From positions 806,001 through 870,000 of the forward strand of contig JAGKQI010000105.1 in assembly GCA_018806915.1 (NCBI GenBank): a stretch of DNA of 64,000 nt, read 5' to 3'. This DNA comes from Phytophthora colocasiae (lineage: Eukaryota; Oomycota; Peronosporomycetes; Peronosporales; Peronosporaceae). The notes below the pieces were generated by a model, which made no database searches, was not told the origin of the DNA, and worked only from the letters and a program-made list of their open reading frames with translations. Both the position numbers and the translations under genes were made by a program. Positions 21,255 to 32,249 of the stretch are shown piece by piece. Each line of letters begins with the position of its first letter. Position 1 is the stretch's first letter.

Positions 21255-23806
21255 AGCTTGCCTGGCTGTTCAGGTCTGCCGGCCTCCAGGGACGTCTAGG
21301 ACAATGGTCTGCACTTCTATCCCCATGGACACTCGAGATCACGAAGTGTACGAAGGGAGAGGATGAAATACTGGGGGCGATCGCAGCTAGTATAACACCC
21401 AGATCAGAGATCGACGAAGCCCTGATCGCGATCGCGCCACGAAATGAGCCAAAACGTCGGATTCAGATGCCGATCCCTACCGTAGACTCAGATGAGGAGC
21501 TGTGGGTTATAAGTTTCGACGGTTCGGCACGCGTGAAACGAGGGGGAGGCGCCTTCAGCGCGATCGTGTGGAGTTTGCCGGAGTGGAAAGTGATCAAGGC
21601 TAGATCGGATTATGCTGAAAGCCTTACTGTGAATGAAGCGGAATACCGTGGGCTCTTGCTGGGTCTTAGCATGATCGCTCAGTTAGAACGCCGCCGTTTG
21701 GTCGTTTGTGGCGATTCGAACCTGGTGATCCGACAAGTTCGGGGCGAGATCGACTGTAAAGCGCCAGGATTGGCGTTACTGAAACAGAAGGTGCTGGATC
21801 ATTTGCGGAATCGGGAAGATCACGAGCTTGTCCATGTGAAGAGAGACTGGAATGGGAGTGCGGATAGCTTGGCGAGTGCCGCGTTGCAGCAAGGAAGCGG
21901 GATCGAGGTCCGCGATGAGACGGATCGGTGCGATCTGATCACCCTGAATCGGCTTAATGAGGTGTTGATCCCTCGAATTGAAGATCGAACTGTGCAAGTG
22001 TCGGCAGTAGCCACGCGTGCAGCCCGAGCGCGACCTGGTGCCGCTGTTCTGCGAGAGGAACTGATCCGGGAGATGCGTGTTGATCGGATCAGGCGAGCCC
22101 AGGACGAGGAGGTCTGGATCGCCGGACTAAAGAAGTACCTGGCTGGGCAGATCGCGGATCTTACTCGAGCCGAATCTGGATCTTACGCCAAGATCGCCTC
22201 CGAGTACGAGGTAGATGAACAAGATCTGCTGTTTTACTGCCCACCAGGGCCGAGATCAAGTGGTGATCGCGACCGCCTGATGAGACTTGTAGTTCCAGAA
22301 ACCCTACAGCAGGATGTCCTCCACCACTACCATACGACTCTGGAAGGGGGACATCAGGGGATCGGACGCACTTATCAGCGGATCCGAGATCATTTCCATT
22401 GGAGAGGATTATATCGGAGCGTGCAGCGATACGTAGGCGAGTGTGTAGACTGTGAGACCGGAAAGGGGAGGCCCACGATCCGGGGCGAGTCGCCGGGGAA
22501 TCTACAAGCGACGTACCCATTCCAGATCATAGCGATGGATCACATACCCTCTCTGCCCAGATCTAACAAAGGCAACACCGAACTACTGATCTGGGTAGAT
22601 CTGTTCACAGGATATGTGATCGCGATGGCCAGTTCCTCCCGATCGGCCCAGACCGTCGCGGAATCTTATGAAGAATGCGTGTTCCGCAGATTTGGTGCTA
22701 GCGAGATGATCAGGCACGATCGAGAACCGGGTTTCATGTCCGACTTCTTCAGATCGTTCAATAAGATCCTGGGGCAGCGACAACGGGCGACGATGGCCTA
22801 CCGGCCCCAAGCCAACGTGACGGCGGAACGGATGGTGCAAACGGCGACTAGGGCGATCAAGATGTATGTTCAAGATCTCGAGTCAGAAGGACTGGGATGA
22901 ATACGCGGAGAGACTGACGTTCGCCATTAACACGGCTCACGATCGGGTTCGGGGAGATACCCCTCACTATCTGGTACATGGATGGGATCCGAGATCGACG
23001 TTGGAAGCAACGATCCCGATCGGATCGACCAGACGCCACGATCGCGATCCAAGACGGTGGAGATATCGGGTTCAGAGATACTATCAGCAGTCGCGAGAAC
23101 AGGTCAACGCTAGGCTACGAGAGGCGATTGCAGATCGAGCCGATCGGTATAATGAAGATGTCGATCCGCATCAGATCGAAGCCGGATCACGAGTCTAGCT
23201 GTATCTAGATCGTGTGAAGGAAGGAAATGCGCGTAAACTCGCTCACCTTTGGCACGGCCCGTTCCGCGTTGCAGAGAAGCTCAATGAATTCACGATCAAG
23301 CTGGAGATCGCGGGATCCGACTACCATATCTTCCCAGTGGTCCATGTTTCTAAGCTGAAGCCGGTGCGGGATTTTCCGGATCGACCGCGGATCGAGTTGA
23401 CGGTAGATGAAGCAGATCGGCTCGATTTCGATGAGATCCTCCTTCCGGAGGACAGTTGGGTCCCAGATCTGGATGCCGATGAGTAGAGGTCGAACGGATC
23501 TCGAACATGCGAAGTGGGAAACGAACTCGCTACGGCCGGATCTATCGTGAATTCCTGGTACATTGGGTCGGTTATGATGAGCCGACTTGGGTCGGTGAAG
23601 CTGATCTCAACTGTGGAGCTATACTAAGTGCGTTCCTGCGGAATCAATCATGTGAATCAGAACCGGTTTGGCGTGATGCAGTCGCACGAAGAGGTGTAGA
23701 TGGGTGTCGGGTGAGGCAGCAGGGTTGCCTTGCCGTGATCGAGGAAACTGATTTGGAGCAAAATCCAGATCGGGCGAGAATTTTGTATTTGTGTATATGC
23801 ATGTGA
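21255..23806 (+). pseudogene. Element B second RNase H domain, integrase and chromodomain, broken
   Basis: Resumes in the RNase H connection (LAWLFRSAGLQGRLG). Then comes a second, complete RNase H-like domain: SFDGSARVKRGGG, VNEAEYRG, VCGDSNLVI and RDWNGSAD supply its acidic residues (21500-21900). Integrase: zinc region HTTLEGGHQG...CVDCETG near 22330-22470, core with MDHIPS, RHDREPGF and TAERMVQ. A frameshift near 22885 follows, then TAG at 23196, then LWHGPFRVAEKL (GPY/F module), a stop at 23484 and another shift. The chromodomain-like end is YREFLVHWVGYDEPTWV near 23540-23600. The dual RNase H arrangement is known from oomycete Gypsy elements and plant Tat elements. Confidence 0.88.
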
Positions 23807-23966
23807 ACAGAAAATTTGACGACTGAAGAAAGGTGATCTTGAATGTCGAGATGGAGATGAAGGAGGATCACGTCCTCAAAACGATGGAGCACGATGGGAA
23901 CGACTGTGGAAATGGAGATTACGAGAATTACGGATGGAAATGTGAAATACGCAGAACAGCCCTAGC

Positions 23967-26807
23967 TTACGGAGAGGCGGCCCCAGCAGGAGGAGGATTG
24001 AACTTGCCAGGAAGGCGGGGGATCCGGGTAGCGGGGTGGTCGACTGGATTACTCCGGTACTGGTTACGCCACGGATCTGCCTCGTCACATTCCTCTAGAG
24101 CCTCGATCAGGTTCGCTGGCTCTGGAATATTAGCGTTGGGATCCGCTTGGTTGGCGCGCCGAGAAACCACGCCAGGATACCAACGAACAGCGTCCACCGC
24201 AGAAATGGGAAGATGAAGAAAGAATGGGTCCAATAGAATGTCGAGGTCAAACCACTGATTGCGCATCATGACGGGAAAGGAGGCGAGAAATTGGCGCCAA
24301 GCGGACCCAGCGCGACTCCGTCTGGCCTTGCGAGCGACGTAATATCGCTGCAGTTCGAGATCCGCGGCTTGCATAGCAGAAGTGATTTCGAGGTTGTGCG
24401 TAGCCTCCCAAAACGCCTGACGATGCCGTTCTTCCAAAACACGATAAGTGGCGGCTACGGCTGCGAGAGGTGTTCCTTCCCTCTCATGAAGGTCGAGGTC
24501 GAACGTGAGGGGCCCCGGATTCGGGAAGTCGTTCCACGGTTCTTGGGCCATCAGATCAAGCACGTTCACGCCCGTGATTAACTCGTTGAGGTATTCGGTG
24601 CCGGGGGTCGGTGCAGGCCCGACCTGTATCCGAGAAGGGAACAGCAAACCCGAGGGAATCAATAACCGCTTGGCCAAAGAGTTGGCAATCAGGCCCACGA
24701 TCGAATACTGCCCGAGCACCTGCGGGTCCCACGGTTCGACGTCCACAGCTGCGAAGGTACGCTGCCAATCGTAGCCCGGAATGAAGGAGGCGACCGGGAA
24801 GAGAGGAGGTCGGAGCCCGAGGGGCGGAGAACCACCGGCAGGAGGTGACGGCGGTGACGGGGAACCTGGAGGTGATCCCGAAGACGGTGGGCTTGATCCA
24901 TCTGGAGACGAGCTTGAGCCGCCCGGAGATCCCGATCCGCTAGCGCCGGAGGGTCGGCCTCTCGGAACCTGACCGGATTCCCTTCGAGCCGACGAAATAG
25001 ATCGTTGAAGAGCCATGCGTAAGGTATCCTCATCCTCTGATTCCTCCGCTTCACTGGGATGTTCCGACCCAGCCTCAGGACTTGTCCCATTGCTGCGGTC
25101 AGGGCTCCCTTCCTCGTCGGACGGCGTTGAGAACGGGTGGTCAGGATCGTAGTCGGAATCATCCTCCTCTTCGTCCTCAGACTCACCACCAGGTGCGTCC
25201 TCTTCCCCGCCCTGGGGACCGTCGCTAGGTGAGCCCGATCCTGGTTCATTAGCTGGTATCGAGGTCGGATCGGGGATCGACTCGTCGGTTCCCTTCCCTC
25301 CAGTCTGCCCGAAAGCTTGATCCGCCAACAGATCCAGCGGGCTCACCGTTGGTCCTGCCGGGGTCGGAACCGCCGTTGGGGAGGCGGGCTGGGTTGATCC
25401 GGGGGCTTCGGTAGCGGCAGTTCCTAGATCACGGGGGGCTGACGAGCTCCGGGCTGGACGCTTGCGCGAGGAAGGGGGGACGGCAGGCGAAGCGGAGGCG
25501 CTTCGAGATCTTTTGGTGGCACGAGCCGCCCGTCGATCCGCGATCCACGAGGACAACCGAGCAGAGGAATCCTCGGCGTGATGCAGCTGTTGTTCGGCTT
25601 CGGCATAGTCAGCGTCCAGTTCCTGATGAGCCTGTCGAAGCTCTGCGTTCTGTCGCCGGAGTTGGTCGAGCTCCTGTGTCGCCGCATCCCGGGCGGAGCG
25701 GGCCACGTCAAGGTCCGCGAGGGCCGATAAACGATCTTGGGTGGCGTCGTCCAGGTCGACCTGTATTCGATCACGATCCACCGTGACTCGATTGAGATCT
25801 TGCATCGCCTGATCCCGGTCGAGGCGGGCCTGGTCCAGGTCGGCGACGGCTTGATCCCGCTCGACCATTGCGGCACGATGCTGGACGGAGAGCTGGTCCC
25901 GGTCGTGCTGAATTATTTCCAGATTTCCCAAAGCGTCCGCCAGATCTTGCTCCAGACTGGAGATAGCGGCGGCGTCGGCAGTGGCGCCCGAGGGAGGAGC
26001 GCGAGAATCCGGTGCAGACACATCCTCCAGGGCGAGGTGTGCCCGGGCCAGCTCTTCCTGGTGGCCCTCTGCCTCGCGTTCCAGGTACGCGACCTCAGCT
26101 CGAGCGGTGAGCAATTCCGTTTGGGTCCGCGTCAACTCCAACCTCAACCGAGCTTCCTCTGCTGAAGGGCGAGCCAGATCAGCGGACGTGGCCATGGCCG
26201 CTGGTAGACCTTGGAAGGAATCGTTCCTCTGCCAGCGGTCAAGGCTACGCTGAGTGAGAGTCAAGACATGGCGCACGGCGGCGAGCTCCCGTTCACGATC
26301 CTGATGCTCATCCCGGAGTTCGATCTCTGTCTCCCCTGCTACGCGAAGTTCGGCCAACCAGAAGTCGAGATCCTCGAGCGCAGAGTCTAGCCGCGCCTGG
26401 ATCCGGGCCATTCGCTGCTCAGACTCTCGCCGTTCGGCGTCGTGTTGAGCCCGCTGATCCTGCAAGGCGGCGATCGCGTCCCCACCGATAACATCTCCGG
26501 TTCCCGACCGCAGACGAGCGATTTCGGCGTTCAACCGCAAGATCTCCTCCGCCTGGTCGTCCCGAAAGCGCTCCATATCCTCCATGTCGGATCGCAACCG
26601 GCGAACGGTGTCGTCCAGGTGGTCCCGATCGCGACTCAAGGTTTCGCGCATCCGTTGGCTATGGGCCAGTCTCGCTTGCAAGGTGACTAGCTCAGGGTTT
26701 ACCCCAGGGGTTGAGAAGCGTGAGGCGGTGGATCGAGCGGATCGGATCGAGTGCTCGCTCGAAGGCGTTCTCGGCGTCAAAGGGGGCGAGGGAGGCGGAT
26801 CGGACAT
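23967..26807 (-). CDS. Element B antisense ORF: coiled-coil protein of ~946 residues, unknown function
   Basis: An intact frame on the strand opposite gag-pol, filling the space between pol and the 3' LTR. An upstream in-frame ATG at 26891 is possible; I prefer 26807, whose product starts MSDPPPSPP. Residues ~1-40 are P/S/T-rich. ~45-430 is heptad-rich coiled coil (DRDHLDDTVRRL, repeated D-R-D-Q-A-x-x-D-L). A basic NLS-like stretch (ATKRSRS, SRKRPARSSS) follows, then acidic and S/P/G-rich low complexity to ~665. The last ~280 residues look globular (GYDWQRTFAAVDVEPW, WRQFLASFPVMM, WFDLDILLDPFF). I recognise no family. It is convergent with pol and would need a promoter in the 3' LTR reading inward. 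Plant Tat/Ogre elements also carry antisense extra ORFs here. Its integrity contrasts with the broken gag-pol. Confidence 0.75.
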   Translation of the reverse strand: MSDPPPSPPLTPRTPSSEHSIRSARSTASRFSTPGVNPELVTLQARLAHSQRMRETLSRDRDHLDDTVRRLRSDMEDMERFRDDQAEEILRLNAEIARLRSGTGDVIGGDAIAALQDQRAQHDAERRESEQRMARIQARLDSALEDLDFWLAELRVAGETEIELRDEHQDRERELAAVRHVLTLTQRSLDRWQRNDSFQGLPAAMATSADLARPSAEEARLRLELTRTQTELLTARAEVAYLEREAEGHQEELARAHLALEDVSAPDSRAPPSGATADAAAISSLEQDLADALGNLEIIQHDRDQLSVQHRAAMVERDQAVADLDQARLDRDQAMQDLNRVTVDRDRIQVDLDDATQDRLSALADLDVARSARDAATQELDQLRRQNAELRQAHQELDADYAEAEQQLHHAEDSSARLSSWIADRRAARATKRSRSASASPAVPPSSRKRPARSSSAPRDLGTAATEAPGSTQPASPTAVPTPAGPTVSPLDLLADQAFGQTGGKGTDESIPDPTSIPANEPGSGSPSDGPQGGEEDAPGGESEDEEEDDSDYDPDHPFSTPSDEEGSPDRSNGTSPEAGSEHPSEAEESEDEDTLRMALQRSISSARRESGQVPRGRPSGASGSGSPGGSSSSPDGSSPPSSGSPPGSPSPPSPPAGGSPPLGLRPPLFPVASFIPGYDWQRTFAAVDVEPWDPQVLGQYSIVGLIANSLAKRLLIPSGLLFPSRIQVGPAPTPGTEYLNELITGVNVLDLMAQEPWNDFPNPGPLTFDLDLHEREGTPLAAVAATYRVLEERHRQAFWEATHNLEITSAMQAADLELQRYYVARKARRSRAGSAWRQFLASFPVMMRNQWFDLDILLDPFFLHLPISAVDAVRWYPGVVSRRANQADPNANIPEPANLIEALEECDEADPWRNQYRSNPVDHPATRIPRLPGKFNPPPAGAASP

Positions 26808-26899
26808 CGTGAAGGAGTGGCGGTGCTTGAACGACTTGTGTCCCAGGTGATGAATGTGGAAATAAGCCCGAAGTGAGCTGCGGCAGCCCAACTTACGTG

Positions 26900-26910
26900 C
26901 TGGGGGCGGA
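26900..26910 (+). promoter_or_regulatory. Element B polypurine tract
   Basis: Purine-rich TGGGGGCGGA abutting the 3' LTR start TGTGGTGAAG. Confidence 0.65.
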
Positions 26911-28146
26911 TGTGGTGAAGCGAACGAGAATCTTTCCCGGAGAGGCGATATCAGCCACGAACCCGAATAGAGTCAGAACGAGCGACAGGGGGGACCTGTG
27001 ATCCCCAGATCTGAGTCGAATCAGACGAAGGTACGATGGGTCCCGCCGGGGAACAGGCAACAGAGACACCGGCGGAGGAGCAAGTGGAGCAATGTTCGTG
27101 GGTGATCCGAGTCCTACCGGAGGAAGAATGGAGAGATCGAGGATGTTCTCGCGCGATCAGCGATGACGGGGTCCCAAGTGAGCACGATCGGCTCACCCCG
27201 GCGTCCCGAAGCCTTCTAACAGCATGATCCTACTTCCCCGGGCGGCGACGAAGTGGGATCACGCAGTGATCCCCTCTCGTACTCTCCGAACGACTACCAA
27301 GCGGGATCAGGCAGTGATCAAGTCTCGATTAAGTGCGAGATCAAGCTTCGGTTAAGTACGAGATCAAGCTTCGGTTAAGTACGAGATCAAGCTTCGGTTA
27401 AGTACGGAATCGGCTCACGATCAGGGTTAGGGGAACCAAGCTAGGGATCAGCTATGTAGCCAGTGTCATGTGATCGTAGGATAGTAAATCAGGATGGGAT
27501 TAGTAGGCATAGGAATAATCATAAACAGAATCGAATTTGCCCTGAACCACTCAAGTGTCTTCGCTACGCCTGGAACCGGGAACTACATTGGCCCTACGAG
27601 CGTCAAGAAGGTAAGGATACGTGACCTAGTATAGCGGTTAAGTCTGGATAATATATTGGCCAGCTTTGCCCTATCTAGTGAACTATCCTTAAGTGCATAC
27701 ATCGGATCGGAAGGAATTGGTTGTTTAGCCTAAAGATCCCGTCGAATCTCACTCCCTCAAGACCCCGCTATCGGAAGCGGAAAACAACGGAAAGGAAGGG
27801 ACAGATCCCGAATATTGGACTACTGGAAGGCCTGGATCAAGGACCAGGCAACCGGATCAAGGCTCGAGAACTCGCCTGTGACCCGGATCAACCCCTCTGA
27901 GGTAGAGTGAAGTATTCCCACGCAATCTCACACCCCTGCGTCACCCAAGACATTCTTCTCGTCCCAAGACATCTTCAGAAGTCACCTGGAAGAGCGTAAC
28001 CCACCTACCGACGGGTACACAAGGTGAACACTACACGCAGCAAGATCACGGATCATCGGGGGACCCCCTCCGTTAGTCGGTGTCTGGGCGCAAGTGGCGA
28101 TCGCGATCGGCCTCAACCAGATTTTGGCCAGATCCGCTCCACCACA
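26911..28146 (+). repeat. Element B 3' LTR (1236 bp)
   Basis: TGTGGTGAAG...CCACCACA. Differs from the 5' LTR at scattered sites and by ~60 bp. Ends exactly where minus-strand family-A RT sequence begins. Confidence 0.88.
27316..27406 (+). repeat. 23-bp minisatellite in B 3' LTR (four units)
   Basis: GATCAAG...TTAAGTACGA units, with three of the CTTCGG variant and one of the TCTCGA variant. Confidence 0.8.
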
Positions 28147-29149
28147 GTAGCCATCGACTAAGTCGAGCGCACTGTACGGTGCAGCCCACCATGTTGTTCT
28201 GAAGAACATCCTTCCTAGGAATCGGCGTCTGCGCCGGAATCGTGGCAGCGTTGAGCTTGTTAAAAGCGTGAACGATACGCCACTTGCCACTGCCGGGTCA
28301 CGCAGTATTTAGTTCCGGGAACTAAGTCGATCTCGTGACGAACGCCTCGGTCAGGAGGCAGTCCACTCGGTGGTTCCTTCGAGACAACGTCTCCATATTC
28401 CTTCAGCAAGGAGTAGAAGGGATCCGAGGGATTTTTGAGGATCTCCGATCCACTCCTGGCGTTCAACGCCTTCTTGACCTCGGCCAAGACGGACTCGTCA
28501 ACGAGGGACGATGAGTTTAACTCCTCTTCAGGTCGGACGATGACCACCTCGGCGAATTCGCCAGCCTTCAAGGCATCGCCAAAGTCGGCGAACGACATCT
28601 CCTCTAGCTAAGGAGCTTGTCAACACTCGGCAGTTCGTCCAGCAGGACGCTGCCTTCGGCACTGCCGTCCACTCCATCAACCAGAGTGTATAGCTGCCCA
28701 CAGCCCTCCTGTGCGTCGGCACTCGACGTCACGGATGACTCAGACGCAGAGCGTCTCGCCTAAAAGGGCCTTACGACGTCGTCGTTCACAGCCGACGAAC
28801 GTCCACTCGACGGAGTACGTACCGTCGCACAAGTTTCGGCCTCTCTCGGCCCAGTGTCAGAGACACTCAGCGATCCACTCAATCGATGACCGATGTCGCT
28901 CAGCGGAGTACGTGCCGCTGCTGACCAATGACCGTAGCTGGTCCAATGTCAGAGACATTCAGCGATCTACTTGGTCCACGACCAGCAACGCTCGGCGGAG
29001 TACGTGCCGCCCCACAGGGATTACGTGGGCTCTGCCCACACGTTGCCTCACTGTCAACCAGCGCTACGCGCTCAACAGGACTGTGGTCCTCGCACTCGGT
29101 GGTGACCACTAACTCGGACACACCGACTTCCAGCATCATAGGCTCGATG
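28147..29149 (-). pseudogene. Array unit U0 (partial): protease tail, linker, RT N-terminus
   Basis: Protease end and linker lie at 28610-29149 and the RT N-terminal frame at 28260-28598 (MSFADFGDAL to VTRQW, then out of frame because of the 125-bp deletion). The unit is cut inside RT at 28147, abutting the B LTR. Small differences from other units near 28760 and 28785. Confidence 0.88.
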
Positions 29150-32100
29150 TTCCTTTTGAACATCTTGGCTTTCAGCCATTGCGTCACGCACACGGCGTAA
29201 GACGCTAAGCGTCGTCGAGAGGAAGTCATCGACTTGCTTACGAACAGTAAGAGGGCTGACATCAGCTAGCTCGGAGTCGAGCGACGGCACAGCCTCTCCC
29301 CCACTAAGCCCGAGCCACCGCGTGGCGGAGTGAGCGGGACGCGCGGATGCGCAAGGCCGTTCACGTAGAACGGGGTGAAGCCTGTCGAGGCATGCACCGC
29401 GTTGTTCATTGAGAACTCAACGAGAGGGAGCATAGCGCTCCAACGCTTCGGCGTTTCAGCGCATACGCTGCGGAGGATGTCCTCCAGGACGCGATTCGCG
29501 CGCTCAGTCTGACCATCGGTCTGCGGATGATCCGCCGTGGACATGTCCAGTCGAGTGCCAAGCACCTTAAAGACGGACGTCCAGAAGTGACCCGTGAAAC
29601 GGGGTCTCGATCCGAGACAATGGTCTCTGGCAGCCCATGCTGGCGGAAGACCCGATCGATAAAGATCGTCGCTGTACCAGCGCCATCGACGGTGTCCGGC
29701 ACAGCCGCTAGGTGAGCCATCTTGCTCAGACGGTCAACAAAGACCACAACGCCCGTGTTGCCTGCCGTATCCTTCGGCAGGCCAAACACAAAGTCCATAC
29801 TTATGGATTGCCAACACCCAGAGGGTACAGGCAAGCTCTCCAAAACGCTGCCGCATGCGGCGAGGGTTTAACCCGCTGACACGTCTCGCACGTGCGCACG
29901 TATGTGCTAACCCACTTGTACATCTTCGGCCACCAGTACATGGAGCTCACCGAGCTGTAGGTCTTCTCGCGACCGAGGTGGCCGCTTGCGGGCGTGTCGT
30001 GAGCCTCATAGAGGATACGATACTTCAGGTCCTCATCGTGAGGAACCACCACACGTGGTGGGTCATCCTGACCCGTGCTGTAGTACAGCAGACCGCCTTC
30101 CAGGCTATAGCGTTGGAGTCTCGCCTTTAGGCGTCGTGACAGAGTCACCTTCGAGTCCTTAAACTCATCGCTCCCTAGAGCTTGAAGCAGCGCGACACAA
30201 GAGTCGTCCTGAGCGTACGCTGCTCGAACCATGTCCGTCACGGACGACGTCACCGAGGTGACATGAGATAACTCATAGTCCGGGCGACGTGATAAAGCGT
30301 CAGCGAGGACGTTCTGCCTGCCAGGCTTGTACTTCACCTCGAAGTTATACTCCGCAAAGAAGGAGAGCCATCGGGCCATCCTCTGCGAGAGGTGAGGCGA
30401 CTGCGTCGCTGTGCGTAGTGACGCATGATCCGTGTAGATCACAAACGGCTTGGAGCCGAGCAGGTGAACCCTGAATTTGACGAGCGTACTTCATCGCAAG
30501 TAGCTCCCTTGTCATGAACTGGATAGTTCTTCTCAGCAGCCTTGAGCTGCCGAGACTCAAACGCAATGACGCGTTCGCGCCCTTCGGCGTCCGCTTGTAG
30601 CAAAGCACTACCGATGGCAAAGTCCGAGGCGTCACAGACGACGATGAACGGACGATCGGGGTCTGGCAACGCCAGTATCGGTGCCTGAAGCAGGCTATCC
30701 TTGATACGAGTGAACGCACTCTCGTGCTCAGCACGCCATACCCATTCGGCATCCTTCTTAAGGAGATCCGACAGTGGCCGAGCCAACTCAGCGTAGTTCT
30801 CGCTGTACTTGTGCAAGTAGTTGGACAAGCCCAGCCACTTACGCAAGTCCTTCTGGTTCAAGGGAACCGGCCAGTCCACAATGGCCTTGACCTTTGCTGG
30901 ATCAGCACGAAGGCCATGCTTCCCAATGAAGCACCCTAGGAAAGGGATTTCTTCCACGCCAAAGACGCACTTGTCCGCGTTGGCGTACAACTTGTTCGTG
31001 CGCATGCACTCGAGCACAGCTCGCACGTGTTCCACGTGCACCTCGACGTCAGTCTTGCCGTGTTCGGCCTGACTGTGGACGAACACGTCGTCAAAGTACG
31101 TCTGTGCGAATGCCCGCAGGGGCCTGAACAACTGCGTCACTAGACGATTGAACGTTGCAGGCGCATTCGACAGCCCTTGGGGCATGACGATCCACTCCCA
31201 GAGCATACCGCTGTAAGCGGAATATCACTGGCTCCCATGAGCTGATAGTAGCCATCGACTAAGTCGAGCGCACTGTACGGTGCAGCCCACCATGTTGTTC
31301 TGAAGAACATCCTTCCTAGGAATCGGCGTCTGCGCCGGAATCGTGGCAGCGTTGAGCTTGTTAAAAGCGTGAACGATACGCCACTTGCCACTGCCGGGTC
31401 ACGCAGTATTTAGTTCCGGGAACTAAGTCGATCTCGTGACGAACGCCTCGGTCAGGAGGCAGTCCACTCGGTGGTTCCTTCGAGACAACGTCTCCATATT
31501 CCTTCAGCAAGGAGTAGAAGGGATCCGAGGGATTTTTGAGGATCTCCGATCCACTCCTGGCGTTCAACGCCTTCTTGACCTCGGCCAAGACGGACTCGTC
31601 AACGAGGGACGATGAGTTTAACTCCTCTTCAGGTCGGACGATGACCACCTCGGCGAATTCGCCAGCCTTCAAGGCATCGCCAAAGTCGGCGAACGACATC
31701 TCCTCTAGCTAAGGAGCTTGTCAACACTCGGCAGTTCGTCCAGCAGGACGCTGCCTTCGGCACTGCCGTCCACTCCATCAACCAGAGTGTATAGCTGCCC
31801 ACAGCCCTCCTGTGCGTCGGCACTCGACGTCACGGATGACTCAGACGCAGAGCGTCTCGCCTAAAGGGCCTTACGACGTCGTCGTCTAGCCGACGAACGT
31901 CCACTCGACGGAGTACGTACCGTCGCACAAGTTTCGGCCTCTCTCGGCCCAGTGTCAGAGACACTCAGCGATCCACTCAATCGATGACCGATGTCGCTCA
32001 GCGGAGTACGTGCCGCTGCACAAGCCAATGACCGTAGCTGGTCCAATGTCAGAGACATTCAGCGATCTACTTGGTCCACGACCAGCAACGCTCGGCGGAG

Positions 32101-32249
32101 TACGTGCCGCCCCACAGGGATTACGTGGGCTCTGCCCACACGTTGCCTCACTGTCAACCAGCGCTACGCGCTCAACAGGACTGTGGTCCTCGCACTCGGT
32201 GGTGACCACTAACTCGGACACACCGACTTCCAGCATCATAGGCTCGATG
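29150..32249 (-). pseudogene. Array unit U1: protease tail to integrase, heavily frameshifted
   Basis: RT N-terminus 31361-31699, RT 30439-31206, RNase H and integrase N-half 29801-30442, integrase C-half 29266-29565. The frame is broken by single-base changes near 29605 and 29845, a 2-bp loss near 30485, a 1-bp gain near 30508, and a 16-bp deletion between CCGCT repeats near 31210. The linker holds two to three repeat units. Confidence 0.88.

Larger units (their letters stand above)
2368..28146 (+). mobile_element. Element B: long Ty3/Gypsy LTR retrotransposon (Chronos-like, dual RNase H), carrying nested copia and A insertions
   Basis: LTRs start TGTGGTGAAG and end CCACCACA. Order on the + strand: 5' LTR (2368-3542 plus 8348-8465, split by copia), PBS, gag, protease, reverse transcriptase, [element A], RNase H-like domain, integrase, chromodomain, then an antisense ORF, polypurine tract and 3' LTR (26911-28146). 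Without the nested insertions it is about 13.4 kb. The LTRs differ at scattered positions and by a ~60-bp deletion, and gag-pol is broken many times, so it is older than copia and D. Flanks: family-A gag on the left, minus-strand family-A RT on the right, with no matching target duplication. The second RNase H domain recalls the oomycete elements reported as convergent with plant Tat elements. Confidence 0.88.
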
